Assembly (NCBI GenBank): GCA_028095005.1 | Contig: CM051459.1 | Coordinates: forward strand, 130,923,657-130,987,656 | Source of the DNA: Rhynchospora pubera | Taxonomy: Eukaryota; Streptophyta; Magnoliopsida; Poales; Cyperaceae | Reading direction: 5' to 3' | DNA: 64,000 nt | In this document: positions 1 through 12,181 of the stretch, piece after piece | How the letters are laid out: every line of letters starts with the position of its first letter | How positions within the stretch are numbered: position 1 is the first letter of the stretch | Notes under the pieces: model-generated | Seen by the model: the letters and a program-made list of their open reading frames with translations, nothing else | The model's database searches: none | Told to the model about the DNA's origin: nothing | Made by a program: the position numbers and the translations under genes

Positions 1-1095
1 TGTTTAACACGGCACAACACGACACGCATGATTGGAGAATCTAGCTATATTTACGCCATCAAAGCACATAGACATGTGAAATTTAAAAAATAATAATAAT
101 CATCCTACAAGGAGGTGTGGACTTATTTTTCTTCCTTGGTTCTTATTGTGCGTGGAGAAAATAATCAGGATTGGGAGAACTGCAGTAAATTAATAACTGA
201 GAAATTAATTTTTCAAGGATTATCAAATACTTTATTTAATAGTAAATTAACTAACATTTTAGTAAAATTTCTAAATAACCTAAATGGTTTGAAAATTGAA
301 ATCAAGTTCCATATTTACGTCCTTTTGTTGTGCACGTCAATAGCTTCTAATTAATTCAATGAACACCGAAACACATCAAAATCTTGGGTTTGGGTTTGTG
401 TTTTTTTTTAGAAAAATTAATTAGAAGCTATCCGGGACTGTTTGTGTGTTTGTGTTTAATTGTAACATAGAATAGGGACCGATTTTTTTAATATAAACAA
501 TTTAATAATAAAAAAATTAATAAGAACCAAAAAAAATTTATTTTTTAACCAGATTCATGGTATAGCGGGATTATGATCTGCGCTATAGCCTATAACAGAG
601 TCAAAATTCTACTATAGAGTCTATAACGAAAGTCAAACACGGATTATAGGCTAATTCCCATCTAATTGTTTTTTTTTTGTCATTTTTATTAGATTTATGT
701 CATTTCAATTCAATTTTTTTTTATCATTTCGATCAGAATTATAAGTTTATAATCGCGCTATGACACATTATATAAATCTCTATTCAATTCTCGTAAAATC
801 AAACCTAATTTATTTACTATTTGAATAATTGTTAATGGGTCCCAAGCCATCTTCTATCATTTCTTATGTGGTTCTTCAAGGAGATAATGAAAATTCGGCA
901 TTACAAATTAATTCGTATTTATAATTTAATCAGAAAAGTTTTACGTCGCTACATTACCTAATAATCAGTTCCATGCTAGGATCTAGCCCTCAACATTTGT
1001 GAATACGATAGAGCGTAGGTTGGGTGTTTATGTTCAGGGTCACTGGATGCATCTCAACCTCAATGGTTCAGGTCAACTCACACCACCATCGTCGG
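1..1095. other. AT-rich intergenic DNA
   Basis: No gene is supported here. The one open frame (115-354, +) is short, AT-driven and resembles nothing I recognise. The stretch is rich in A/T runs. Confidence 0.6.
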
Positions 1096-2030
1096 TGATA
1101 AAGGATTTAAAACCTAGGTCAAATAAATTTATAACCTTCGTTCTATCCTTATTAATCGTTGGGAAAAAGCTAAGGGTCGATACGCAGTGACAGTAAAAAT
1201 GATTACCGGACTTAAGTTTTCTCAAAAGCTGGACAAAATAATATTTGTAATATTTTTATGTAAAGAATGATATTAAATAAAGATTGCAATAAAGGAAATA
1301 AATAATTAAAATATTTTTGGGTTGATTTTTTTATGTTTCTGGACTTAAACAGATGCAAGAAAATGTCCTAAGGGTTGGAATTCATTTAATTTGGCTCTAG
1401 AACGCTATTGTTTCATACTTTCGCACGAAACAGACCGAAATTTATATATTGTCACGCCGTAAATTGCTCTAGATTCTCTGTTTTGGTCTGATAATTTTAG
1501 GTTAGATTATCCGAAAGCTACTTGTTAACCAAACCTAAATCCTAGTCTCAGCTGTCGCGATTTCAGTTTGAATTTGGTACGGAACTTGACTTTTACTACG
1601 AAATCAACTAATCCTAAACTTTCGTGTCGGAGATTAATTGATTAAGGAATATATGTTGATGTTCCAGAGGTATGTAAGCCCTTTCGATCGTAGAAACTAC
1701 ACCTATCGGTCAATTAGTTAACCCCTCTTTCGAGTGAATGAATTACCTCAAGTACTAAGTTTATTTTACAACTTATTCTAGTTTATTATCCTAAAAATGC
1801 TGCAGTTCATTCTTAAGTAAACAAGTCATAAGCATAACCAAGCATAATAATAATATCTTAACACATAAGCATCACATATCATAATCGTATCTCATCAAAC
1901 CATAGCAAATACGAAATTAAACTACATCCTAACCTTAAGACACATAGAATTTAGCCTAACATATTGAAACTACACACAGAAAATACCTTTCTCCATCATG
2001 CTTTAGGATTTTTTGTCTGTGGTAGATAAA
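1096..2030 (-). repeat. Degenerate Athila-type LTR remnant
   Basis: From about 1096 the sequence follows the 1,797-bp LTR at 43162 in the same orientation, with many substitutions and indels. Shared landmarks in order are a TTAAAACCTAG block, a CAAATAAATTT block, an AGGGTCGA block, an ACCGGACT block, and near the end a TTTAGCCTAACAT block matching GTCTAGCCTAACAT. No second LTR or coding remnant is nearby, so it is probably an old solo LTR. Its ends are approximate. The paired 17-bp palindromes of the young element are not evident here. Confidence 0.5.
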
Positions 2031-2804
2031 ATGGAGCACAATTCTTTCCGCGTATTACTATCCTACATTCGCAACGCCAAGCTAAAAACTTTTTTTTTTC
2101 TTTTGTGGTGGTGGGGAGGGTTAAAACAACAACAACGAAATCTTTTGTCCCAAACAAATTGAGATAGGCTAGAAAAAAAAAATCCAACAAGAGAACACAT
2201 TCAACAACAAAACAAAACATAAAAATAGATACTAATAATAGTAATAGCAATAATAACAATAATAGAAATATTAATAATAATAAAATACAATAATAATAGC
2301 AATAGTAGAAACCTACACCTCAACCGTAATCTAATAAAGTGACCTACAAACTTATGACATCGTTTCTACCCGTAGGTTCCTACGTTATGGCTCTGGTACA
2401 TGAATTTGCTAACTTCCATGCGCTCCTATTGATTGCCAACTCCATGGAAACGTTCCATTCTTTAAGGTCTATGTTCACCGGTATGGACAATACTGTTGTT
2501 TCTAACAATTTTAGTTGGGGCGAACCATTCTGATTTGGAACGGTCCAATATAAAAATTTCAGCACTGCGTCCTGTCAATATCTTATTCATATCTCCTTCA
2601 TCCAGACACTGATTGAGGTGATTCAAGAACCGTTGAAAAGCTTACAACGAGCTCTACATCATTATTGATTCATCCAAGTCATGTTTTTGTCCAAAATCTG
2701 CATTAAAATAGAAATTATAGTAGTAACTCATTCTTGACACAAAATTATAGCATTGATGGCAAGTTAGAAGTTCTCAAATTGAAGGTCCAAAATTATCAAA
2801 TTAT
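2031..2804. other. Intergenic, no supported gene
   Basis: This stretch contains an A-rich stretch with AAT repeats (2225-2300) and overlapping open frames at 2339-2565 on both strands. The frame on the minus strand resembles no family I can name. No splice-supported gene is seen. Confidence 0.5.
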
Positions 2805-2962
2805 GGGGCCATTTGGATCAAGTGAGAATTTGGAAAATTTCTTATTCCTAGGCATAAATTTGTTATAAACAATCCAAACTCTTAACAAAATTACACACTT
2901 CCCAATATTTTATGCCTAGGAATAGAAAATTCATCCTATTCCTAAGTGATCCAAACGGTCCC
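2805..2962. mobile_element. MITE, GGGNCCGTTTGGAT family (copy 1)
   Basis: The 158-bp element has inverted ends (GGGGCCATTTGGATCA against TGATCCAAACGGTCCC) and TAT direct repeats at 2802-2804 and 2963-2965. The centre holds the family core around ACAATCCAAACTCTT and TTACACACTT. The arms form a hairpin containing CCTAGGCATAAATT and its mirror image. Five relatives lie at 33.8-36.1 kb. The ends resemble Tourist/PIF-Harbinger MITEs, but no transposase source is visible. Confidence 0.8.
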
Positions 2963-2977
2963 TATAGTATTTTTAAA

Positions 2978-3275
2978 GGAAATTGATTACTGCCATCTGC
3001 AATTTTGTCATCCTTGCCATCGCTAAATATAAAGTGAACATATACAACAAACAAGGTGACCATATAGGCACTCTAAGTGAACACATACAGACAAATAGTT
3101 AAATGAAAATAAGTTGAATATGCATATAAAATTCTGAACAAGTGATGACAACACTTATTTGTTTGTAAGTGTTCATTTAGATCGTCCATATGTTCACCTT
3201 ATTTGCTGTATATGTTCACTTTATATTTAACGATGACAGGAAAAGCAAAACTGCAGATGGCAGTGATCATTCCTG
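2978..3275. mobile_element. Mutator-like MITE with 9-bp target duplication
   Basis: A 298-bp element with inverted repeats of about 110 bp. Both arms carry CTGCCATCTGCA near the end and AAATATAAAGTGAACATATA further in. It is flanked by an exact 9-bp direct repeat, ATTTTTAAA (2969-2977 and 3276-3284). Long inverted repeats plus a 9-bp duplication fit the Mutator superfamily. There is no coding capacity. Confidence 0.8.
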
Positions 3276-3284
3276 ATTTTTAAA

Positions 3285-4017
3285 TATTATAATCATAGCA
3301 AAATAATCAGAAAAAAATGTAAATTTTAGTTTCTAAGAAAATTTCAATATGAAGAACAACTTGAACAATTGAAATTGAGCATTTAAAATTTGAATTTCAA
3401 TAAATGAGTGGATCTTAGATGCACGATCTAGTACATTAGCCATTAAACAATTTAGAATTCTGCAGGCGTAATTCAATGAATATTTAGTGATTCATTTAGA
3501 GTTGTTAATTTGAAATCATTAAAAGAACAAATCAGTGGAGTAATGGCAAAATATACAATGAATCTCATTATTTATTGACATTTATAGATATGATATTTGG
3601 ATAGAGATACTATACAGATGACAATTACAAAATCATTAAATAAATGTAGAGTTGAATTATATTTTGTATAGAGTAATGGCAAAATATAAATGTCGATGAA
3701 GAATCAAGAATGACATGTGTAAATGGTATCCGGAAGACACAAAAGGGCAAATTGGGAAATTAATAATATTAATGATCTCGGTGGGACGCCTAGCTGGACC
3801 TAGACGTATAGAGTTGCTTTTCTCTTCTTTCTCTTCTTCTCTCCGTCGCCGACGCCGGCTGCCCGTCTCAGTCGCATCGCATCAATTTCAATTTCAATTT
3901 CAATTTCAGGTCTGCCGGAATTGCTGTAATTGCACGTCTTATCTTATCTCAACAATTTCATCAATTTCAATTTCGTTGTACTTATTATTTCCTGGTCTTC
4001 TCTTTTTGGCATTCAGC
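3285..4017 (+). promoter_or_regulatory. Upstream region and 5' leader of the F-box gene
   Basis: AT-rich DNA gives way near 3800 to a pyrimidine-rich leader. It contains a CAATTT-type microsatellite at about 3880-3909. An in-frame ATG at 3715 is continuous with the F-box frame and would add 101 residues of low-complexity sequence. I take it as untranslated, because the 4018 start places the F-box near the N-terminus as usual for the family. No convincing TATA box was identified. Confidence 0.4.
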
Positions 4018-5856
4018 ATGACACAAAAAAAGGGCAACGCCACCCAGACCCAGACCCAGACCCAGCCCAAACCAACCCGTACCAGTACCCGTACCAGACC
4101 CCAAAAAGACAGGATAAGTCTATTGCCAGACCATGTCTTGCATCACATCCTCTCCTTTCTCCCACTCAAACTAGCAGGCCGTACCAGTATATTGTCGCGT
4201 AGGTGGCGGCATGTATGGGCCTCGCTGCAAGGCCTTTCATTTTACACGGATGAATTTGCCATGTTCGGCCTTGACCGCTTCATCACTTACGTCAATGCCG
4301 CACTGCCTTACTGCCCAAAACAGGATTTTCAATTTTTTAAAACCTTTTTGTTCACTACATCCCCAACTCATCTCGCAACAACCACAAGATGGATTACTCA
4401 TGCAGTTAATAATCATGTTCGCGTTCTTCACATTATAATTCGGGGTGGAAATGTGATTTTGCCCAGACCTGTTTTAACTAGCCACTCATTACAGGAACTG
4501 GCTTTATTCTGTTTTCCTAGTGTGAAATTAATTACACCAAGTATTATTACTTTAAGCCAACTAAAAATATTGAGCCTACAACGGATGGACATCAATTCAG
4601 CTTTTCTCAAGAAGATAATTTCAGGCTGCCCAATGCTTGAACATTTGAATTTACATTCTTGTGGAATAACCTTTTTTAGACTTCATTCTATGATGTTGAC
4701 TAAATTGTTCATAGAAAATTGTACCATACGGACTAAGAGGGAGAACAAGTTCTGTATTTCTACACCTAACCTCGCTCACTTGCATTTTAATCAAGGATGT
4801 GGAACGTTAACTCACCATGAGAAGCTTAATCAAATGGTTTGTTCTCTCTCTCTCTCTCTATATATATGTTTAATTAATTAGTTATTGCAAAAAAAGTTTG
4901 TACTTTACTTGCCAATGAAGCAAATCTGTTCAAAATGTATATGAAAACTACATGTTCTATCTCTGTCATGTTTCTGAAACTGTGAAAAAGTTGCTGTCCT
5001 TCAGTCATGAGTTTGGGGTTGGGGTTGGGGGTGGGAAGCAATATGTGTGATCTCCTTTATTCTACTCTTTTAATTTTCTTTTTCTTTTTTTTTTAAAATC
5101 TGGAAGGGGAAAGTCTTCATTCAACCACCAGAAAAACAAAAACAAAAAAAACATGAAACTTAGCCAGTTTCCAATTGGTACATAATTGTGTAGTGCCTCA
5201 ACTGGAATGGTGTGGAGATTTGTTTTAGGTGTGTGTTCTAACTAGAAACTTCTATTTATCTTTATTGAATCACCAGTTTGAACTAGATGTCCCAAATCTG
5301 AAGAGCTTGATACTTGGTGGAAATTGGGTTGCCAGTTATCCTGATGCCGTCCCATTCTTTCTTCAACACTCACCAATGCTTGAAAAGCTTACTCTGATCT
5401 GCTTTCAGGTAACATTTCTTGGTCTTTTGCTGAGCCATACTTTACAGTACCATTCCTGACCAACTGTTTGTAGAGTTTTTGCGATCTCAGTGTTTGGGCA
5501 AATAGTTGCTCTTTTTTTGTCCGCTCTCTGTATAACTAACTAGTTTTCATATACATATTTTCTTATAGAATCCTGGTGAATTAAATGAAATGAAATCGCT
5601 TGGAGCATCAATCAATTTGAGTTTCCAATGCCAAAATCTGAACTCAGTTGAGATAATATGCCATGAATCTGATAAAAGGATATTGCATCTGACTAAGGTT
5701 CTAAAGAAAAATGGAATCTCCAATCTGGATCTTACTCAGGATTATTCGTCTATCGAAAATGATTGCTTGAAAATGCTTTATGATGTCTGGTACTGGATAA
5801 ACCAAATGATTACGAAAAAACACACTCAACGGAGAAGCCGCTTTAGGCCGCTCTGA
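4018..5856 (+). CDS. F-box/LRR protein, three exons, intact
   Basis: Predicted substrate-recruiting subunit of an SCF ubiquitin ligase. Exons 4018-4836, 5277-5408 and 5569-5856 have lengths 819, 132 and 288, all phase 0, with GT/AG borders, giving 412 residues. Residues about 31-72 form the F-box, with the LLPDHVLHHILSFLPLK core and SRRWRHVW. A leucine-rich repeat region follows (LQELALF, LKILSLQ, LEHLNLH), then a C-terminal part like plant FBD/LRR F-box proteins. A TQ-repeat tract (residues about 9-16) comes from a CAGACC microsatellite. Intron 1 has a TC repeat and a poly-T/AAC-rich patch (about 5080-5160) that may be a retroposon 3' end. No frame damage is seen. The family is large in plants, so neither a symbol nor the ubiquitination target can be assigned. 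Confidence 0.85.
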
Positions 5857-6744
5857 TAGCATTTTTCCTCTTTTCCTTTTTTGGTGTGGGGCTGAGGGAA
5901 CAGAAATTGGCGAGTTGTCGCACTTGATCAAATTAAAAATAAATTGCGAATGTAGTTGGTATTATCATATTACACCCTAGCAGCTCTTTGTAATGTGGAT
6001 GTTTTGGGATACTGGATATTTCTTTTTTTTCAGCCTCAATCGGTATACTATTATCAGAATTTGCTGAATAATGTTTAAATTCTGAGGCGCCGACAATTTT
6101 AGCTACTGTCTACTTAAAAGGGAATTTATTCCTTGATTCCAGAAAGTATTTTTCCCGAAATTCACTTGTTGCTTTCCAACTGTGTCCCAATTTCGTATTT
6201 TGCTCAATTGGTTAAAAAGAATAATAACTCCTATAATCAAATCAATGTAAGAAGAAAGTTACTGGAGAGATTACAAAAGGGGGCTGAATTTATATGTTGT
6301 TCGACTAGTATACATACTACATTACTTCATTATTGTGCTGGAGGCTTCAAAATTATGAATGGAACCGACCACTAAACTCCAAAATATAATGAAAATTTCC
6401 GGAGTCTGATGGAATTTTGATTTAATTTTCCAAAAGAGGCGCTTTTTTTCCTTCCCATTTGTTCAACCTTTTCTGAGCTTCCTCCACCTACGATATCAAG
6501 CAACCAAGCAAATAAACTAATTGACAAAGTATTACAATATAATTTGTATTTTAATTTTGTTAAATGGTAGTTTATGGAACTCTGTACTTGAACAAATTGT
6601 ATCAACTCTTTACATTTATAATTTTTTATATCGATATTGAAGAGCATTGTTTTTTAGATGCAAATAATATGTATGCAATTAATTTTGAAAGAAACCCAAA
6701 TTTGTTGATTTCGGCATAAATAAAACAATTAATCTAGTAGATAC
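5857..6744. other. Intergenic after the F-box gene
   Basis: AT-rich; it probably includes the F-box 3' untranslated region up to about 6050. Open frames at 6133-6375 (+) and 6372-6647 (-) show no recognisable domain and no splice context. Confidence 0.5.
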
Positions 6745-6831
6745 CTCCTTATTCCAGTTTGTCCGTACGGTGACCCAAAGGAGAATTAGAGTCTGCATGA
6801 AAGTTCCTCCAATCATACCCAACCATATTCC
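6745..6831 (-). pseudogene. Solitary exon of a MATE (DETOX) transporter
   Basis: On the minus strand an 87-bp open exon reads GIWLGMIGGTFMQTLILLWV then TVRTNWNKE. This is the late transmembrane exon typical of plant multidrug and toxic compound extrusion transporters. Correct borders remain: CAG before GGAATATGG and GTAT after AAGGAG. No other MATE exon was found on either side, so it is a dispersed fragment rather than a working gene. The intact frame and splice sites suggest recent copying or capture; the source gene is not in the window. Confidence 0.75.
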
Positions 6832-6860
6832 CTGTTGCACATATACGAAGTTAGTTAATT

Positions 6861-6890
6861 AAACTGCACATGAGCCTACGGGCATGTTCT

Positions 6891-6936
<46 letters not shown>

Positions 6937-6941
6937 GCACA
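6861..6941 (+). mobile_element. Tiny poly(A)-tailed retroposon with 10-bp target duplication
   Basis: AAACTGCACA is repeated exactly at 6861-6870 and 6932-6941. Between the copies lie 21 bases (TGAGCCTACGGGCATGTTCTC split across 6871-6891) and an uninterrupted A run of about 40. This is the layout of a target-primed retroposition truncated to almost nothing but its tail. The parent (LINE, SINE or mRNA) cannot be identified from so few bases. Confidence 0.55.
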
Positions 6942-7199
6942 CGTCTTACATGACAAGACTCGCGAAAAAGAAAGCAATAAAAACCAGTTTAAATTTAACT
7001 AAGGACATGAATTAGACATAAAATCATCAGCATGACATGTGCTGATAATTAACTGGTTTGAGGTTCAATAATTTCTTACATTTTACTTCACTAATGAGAA
7101 GTTCTTTCCATATAAGCGATAAATAATTTTTCCTACTCATCATAAATACCTAAATTTCAAAGCTCAGGTCACTGTAGAATTATCCAGCCGTTCATTGCT

Positions 7200-8040
7200 T
7201 TACAAGTGCTTCATCTGAACCGTTCGTTCCTTTGTCTCTGCACAGCGTTCTGGGTCTGTGACCTGGCTGCCTTGGCTAGGTTTTATGTTGCCGTTTCTAT
7301 GTGGTTGTGTGTTCTGTTTCCTGTGCCTGCGCCGTTTCTTACCATCTGTTCCCTTGCATTTCCTACGTGCAACACCATTTGTGTTCCGTGCTGCCCCCTT
7401 ATCCGATTTGCTTTCGTTTCTCCCCTGCGACGCCGCTTCCTGTTTCTTACTTTCTGCCCATCCCGATTTGTACGATCTACTGTGATGGCGTTGCCTACCT
7501 GCTCCGGAAGCGTCTAGGTCATCCTGTTTTCCTCCGACAGACCCTATTTTCTGCGGTTCATCTTTTCTCTTTCTGTGCTGCTGTGTTCTTCAGGTGTGTG
7601 CTGCCTTTATCCCCCTTTTTCCTCTTTCTACATCTTGCTATTTCTCGCTGCTACAGTTTATTTTGGTTGTTCTTGGCCTGGCAGTACTGCTCATTCTGTT
7701 GTGGTCTGTCGATTTACTTTACTCACTTCTTGCTCTGCGAATTTTTCAGTTTTTTTCTCTGTGTGAGCTGCCTGTTTAGTGCTTTACGTATTTACTTTTT
7801 CTTATGCAGGTTTGATGTGCCTGTTGCTGGTCGCTTTTGGTTGCTTGCTTGCGGAGACTTTTGCATTTTCTTTCTGTTGTTTGCTTCTTGCGTCTGCTGC
7901 GGTGGTATTTTTCCTTACATTTTACTTTCTCTTTTTTTTTTATTTCTATTGCTGCAGCTGTGCAGTGCCTGGTACTGCCAGTTCTGTTTAGTTTCCTGTT
8001 GTTTGAGGCCATCAGGTTGACCTGTATTGTTTATCTTCAT
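7200..8040 (+). other. A-depleted, T/C/G-rich block
   Basis: For about 840 bp the plus strand is nearly free of A (for example 2 of 60 bases at 7561-7620) while T, C and G abound. Because stop codons all contain A, several long overlapping frames arise in all three plus frames. They look like composition artefacts; none shows a domain. Embedded GGTTTT and CTTCAGGTGT strings resemble intron borders of a pyrimidine-rich leader. The block begins the exon-like series that runs to the Helitron-type end at 12181. Confidence 0.5.
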
Positions 8041-8149
8041 TTTTCTGTTTCTGACCATAGTAAATTGGTTGGTGTTGCTGACCATAGTTTCGGTAGGTTT
8101 TGTTATAGTTAAATTCATTTTATACGTCGTATAAATTGATCTTGTTCAG

Positions 8150-10984
8150 TTTACTAAATGATGAATTTTATCAGTTCATCAGTACAACAGCAAGGGTTCA
8201 ATTCGTATTTGTCTCTGAACTTGAAAAGACTGATGCGGTATTTTTCCATTGTAGAACGTTTGATGACAAGGCAGCGACAAGGATTCAAGATCTACTGAAC
8301 AATTACTCAGGAGTCAGGAACAAAGGGCTATTTGGCTAATTGGAACTCAACTTCTGTTGTATGTTCTATTGTGTTTTATGTTATTATATTTCATTTTAGT
8401 CCATTTTTTTCCCTTTTCTTTCTATTTAGGCCCTACGATCTTCTTTGATAATGCTGATTTTTTACAATTTTTTTCTTTTTTCTGCTTAATTTTGCAGAAG
8501 AAAGTTGTCTTCTCTTTGCACATTGATCAATTAGTTGTCCTAATGATGCCATCGGTGGGATTTTTCATGTTTAATGTGTTACTCATGATGCAGGTATGTC
8601 AATTTTCTTTTATTGTTTGTTAGATAATAAAAAGTTAAGTTCCACTTCAACTGTTTCTCTTCTCCGACCTATTCATATTCCTTTTCTTTTCTCTATCTTT
8701 TTATTATGGTCTATCATATTTTAAGTTATTGATTCTTTTTTGCAAAACTAAATAGCGATGGTGATGGTAGAAATGGTAACAACAACAATACTGATAGTCA
8801 CAAATGTAGACTAAGCAAATAACTTCTTTTATTGGTTAAAAATGTAGTCGCAATCATTATTTACTTTAGTTGATTGATTGTGGTCGACAGTATTGATGTG
8901 TTTGCAAGTCAATCAGTTGGCGACCGTAATCAGGGGCATGACAAGCCAGGATCTAAGGTCAACGATGATTGATGCAACATAGAGGATGAATAGGTAATTT
9001 AGTTTCTTTTTCTAATTATTTTTCTGTCGACAATTTGCTTTTAGAGGGGACTCATTTCTCTATATTTACTACTGGTGGAGACCAATTTTAGTTGTGCCTT
9101 TCACTGTAAGTATTCATATATGAATTAAGTACTTTCTATTGTAAGAGGAGCTGTGCGGGATTGATTTCTCAAACAATCCATAAAATGATTGTCGTGTTCC
9201 TGAATTGGCTTCTTTCTGTCCCTCATTTGATTCCATCTTTGATTTGGATCTTATTTGTTTAACAATTATTTCTGCTGGCTTCACATAGAATGTCAAAAGA
9301 TTTGCTTAATATTGTGTTCAACTGATTCCTTTGCAAATGGTAGGAAAAACTCTGATGGAGTTTGTAGTACTTTTATTGCCCTTCCTGGTACTGTTATTTC
9401 ATGTATATCCTTTTAAATTTATTACAATTCAATGAAAAATGTTGATGAAATACTAAATATATGCATTTCTAATTTTGTCTGCAAGTTTGGATAAATAAGG
9501 GTGTTACTGGAAATTATTACTTAAGTCTTGGTATTCATGGTATCGTCTCTAATTATGAACAATTTTGGTTGTACAGACCTGTGCGAATATTGGAAGTTTA
9601 TCACCACAATAGTTGGTGCAACGAGCCTGTCCCGCCCTCTCTTAGTTCTGTGAATGAGAAGGTCAACGAGTGTGGCACTGTGATGTTATTTATGATCACC
9701 AGGTATATATGTTAAAAAAAGTTCTGTGGATCGCAAAATGCGAACTTCTGTGATATTTGTATTTCAAATCCATAGCTATTGAAATCTACTTTACTGTTGA
9801 TAATGGTAATTTCGATTAAAATAAAAAATATATATTTTTACCTACTTCTGTGCCTATGAATAGTTTTCAAAAATTAAGAAATATTGATGTTTAGATTGTT
9901 GTTTGATTTTTTTGTTATGCTTGCAAATTAAGGCATTTAGGATTATATAGCCAATTGGTTGCAATTCTCGCTGAACCCGTAGAGCAGCAAGGACAGGCCT
10001 GGATTGAGGACTATCTAATCAAATTGAGGTTGACCTTGGGTATATATACTAATAAACTTAGTTCTTACAGTTCTTTATTAATATTAAATCAGTACAGTGG
10101 CTTGATGCCTGTTGCGTGTTTGTATGTACTTATATAAGACTCAAAAATTTTCGAGCTAGAAGTGTCAAAAACAGAGTTCATTATCTTCATACATTTGTTT
10201 ATACGTATATAATATCTCCAAAGAATATTTTTATTTAATTTTAGTATTAGGTTTGCTTTTCCAGCTTTTCTCTTATCTTAAACATTGTTTGCATATAGAA
10301 AATATGTACATTTAGAGATTGGACACTACAGCATGGTGCATCAGTCTCAATCTGCCATTTGTAAGGAGCTCCATAGTGAGAGGTAACTTATAATACAAAA
10401 AATTATAATAACTAAAGTAATACTTAGTTGTTCCCATTAAAAAAAATAGTAATCCATTGGCGTAAATTACTTTCTTGCAGAAGGGGCTTCAGATTAATCA
10501 TTTAATGTGTTAGCCAACTTCCTTTGATTATAATATGCTCTCTGAGCCAATTTTATTTTAAATTTTGAGGCTATATCGTACTGAGGAATGAGAAGCATGA
10601 TATTGCAATTCTAGCTTTGGTAGATGCAATGATCATGATTCTGTTAGAATCTAGATTATATGTAAGACATTATGATTTTTACCATTTCCTGTCTTCTGTC
10701 ATGAGCGATATTGGATATTTTGCTATGTACGTATTAGATGAAGTACTGCTGCAGGATATCAAGCTACCATTCTATGCTGAAAGATATCAGGTTCTATTTT
10801 TTTTTTGCCTCCTTTTTCATTTATTTTATATATATTTATTTCTTATCAACACCAGTAAAATGTTAGCTCTTCAATTTCCATGAATATAGCACAATGTTAG
10901 TGTGATTAATAATTATTTTTTCTGTTCAATCTAGGCAAGTGCTACACAGAAACAAGTGCATCCTTCGTATTGAGCTAGAGGATG
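8150..10984 (+). other. Unidentified exon-like series, possible captured gene
   Basis: Several short open segments are bounded by splice-like signals. About 8518-8594 ends ATGATGCAG before GTATGTC. About 9577-9701 encodes RILEVYHHNSWCNEPVPPSL. About 9947-10028 encodes AEPVEQQGQAWIEDYLIKLR before GTTGACC. About 10300-10383 encodes HLEIGHYSMVHQSQS before GTAACT. About 10755-10788 encodes DIKLPFYAERYQ. All run on the plus strand, but there is no continuous protein I can assemble or recognise. The series lies upstream of a Helitron-like 3' end, so gene capture is a reasonable but unproven reading. It could also be a decayed host gene. Confidence 0.3.
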
Positions 10985-12156
10985 AAACTCGATGATAAAA
11001 AAAGGCAACTTTAAAATAAAAAATACTACTCGATGTTAAATTCTGATCACGGTATTGTTCATGTTGCTTTCGAATAAATAAAAAAAGTCAACTTTCGTTC
11101 AGCTTTTATAAATTTAGATAATAGGTCTCTGATAGGTTTTATTTCACCTTGAGATAATAAAAAAGTCAGCTTGCTTATATTTGCTCACCAACAAGCCTGA
11201 GAATTATATAAGCGATCAATTTATTGAAATAAACAAAATAATTATCTCGAGTTAACCTTGCATCGAGCGAAAATTGGTCTTGGAATGATACTAATTATCT
11301 TGAGTTAACCTTTCATCGAGTTAACCACAATAATGCATTTACACATTTGCAGCATGAGGCCAAAATCCTCAAGACAGACCCTCCAAAGACGTATCGTTCC
11401 TTTCATGTGAAAGGACAGGACGATCCTGCCACACCAGAAAGGTATTTTCGCTACAATTTGAAAATTTCCAGTTGTTTGTTTATGCTTAACACAAAAAAAT
11501 AAAAACACACTACCAATCCTGAATTAACAATCAAGCTTGAACAAATATTTCTCGATTATCATCTAAGTATTATCTTTCAACTATACAAACCTGCACAAAA
11601 GTATAAATGACTTATAAATGATTCCTTCGATTCTTTGCAGTCCTGAGCATTGATGGAGTAGTCATCCAGTAGAGAATGTAACATTTTGGCTTTCATGTTA
11701 TCTCTTTATATATGGAAGCACTGGTGCTTTTTGTGGTAGACCTAAGGAAAAATAAAAATTTCATGCCTGTCTTGCTAAGTATAAACACATAACTTTTATG
11801 CTGAATCATAGTTGTTCAACTGCAGCACATGCCACTGCTCTAAAAAAAAAGATCAAAATAAGCCATATACAGTTGAACATCTATGATGGCCTATTGTGTC
11901 CATATTTTGTATTTGTAAACTGATATCAATCCGACACTATGAAATTATTATATAACTGTATCTCCAATCGATCTGTTAAGCTTTGAAAAACCTAAGGAGA
12001 TAATTTTCACCACCTCCATTCTAGACCTGTATACCTTGAAACAACTTTAAGTTCCAAAACATGACCTTCAATGCTCAGGACACACTGCAAGATATAAACA
12101 TGCACAAAACGCCTCTATTATTATCCTAAGAAATCAAATGGATCTTGCCTTTCATT
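10985..12156. other. AT-rich non-coding DNA
   Basis: No supported gene. Short repeated phrases (GAGTTAACCTT with CATCGAG, near 11245-11325) occur twice but form no clear array. The stretch leads into the Helitron-type terminus. Confidence 0.5.
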
Positions 12157-12181
12157 GCGCGGAGCGCGATTCCTTAGCTAG
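12157..12181 (+). mobile_element. Helitron-type 3' terminus (hairpin plus CTAG)
   Basis: A GC-rich hairpin GCGC-GGA-GCGC (12157-12167) is followed ten bases later by CTAG (12178-12181) and a T. Helitrons end in a short hairpin about ten bases before CTRR and insert between A and T. The matching TC 5' end was not located, so the element's extent is unknown. The stem is only four pairs. Confidence 0.45.

Noticed and set aside
2339..2565. Overlapping open frames on both strands
   Set aside because: No family recognised and no splice context; not enough to call a gene.
3715..4017. In-frame N-terminal extension of the F-box protein
   Set aside because: It encodes low-complexity leader-like sequence with a CAATTT microsatellite; the 4018 start gives a normal F-box N-terminus.
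7301..8020. Long open frame of 239 codons and its companions in all plus frames
   Set aside because: A-poor composition removes stop codons in every frame; the proteins are low-complexity Phe/Leu/Cys with no domain.
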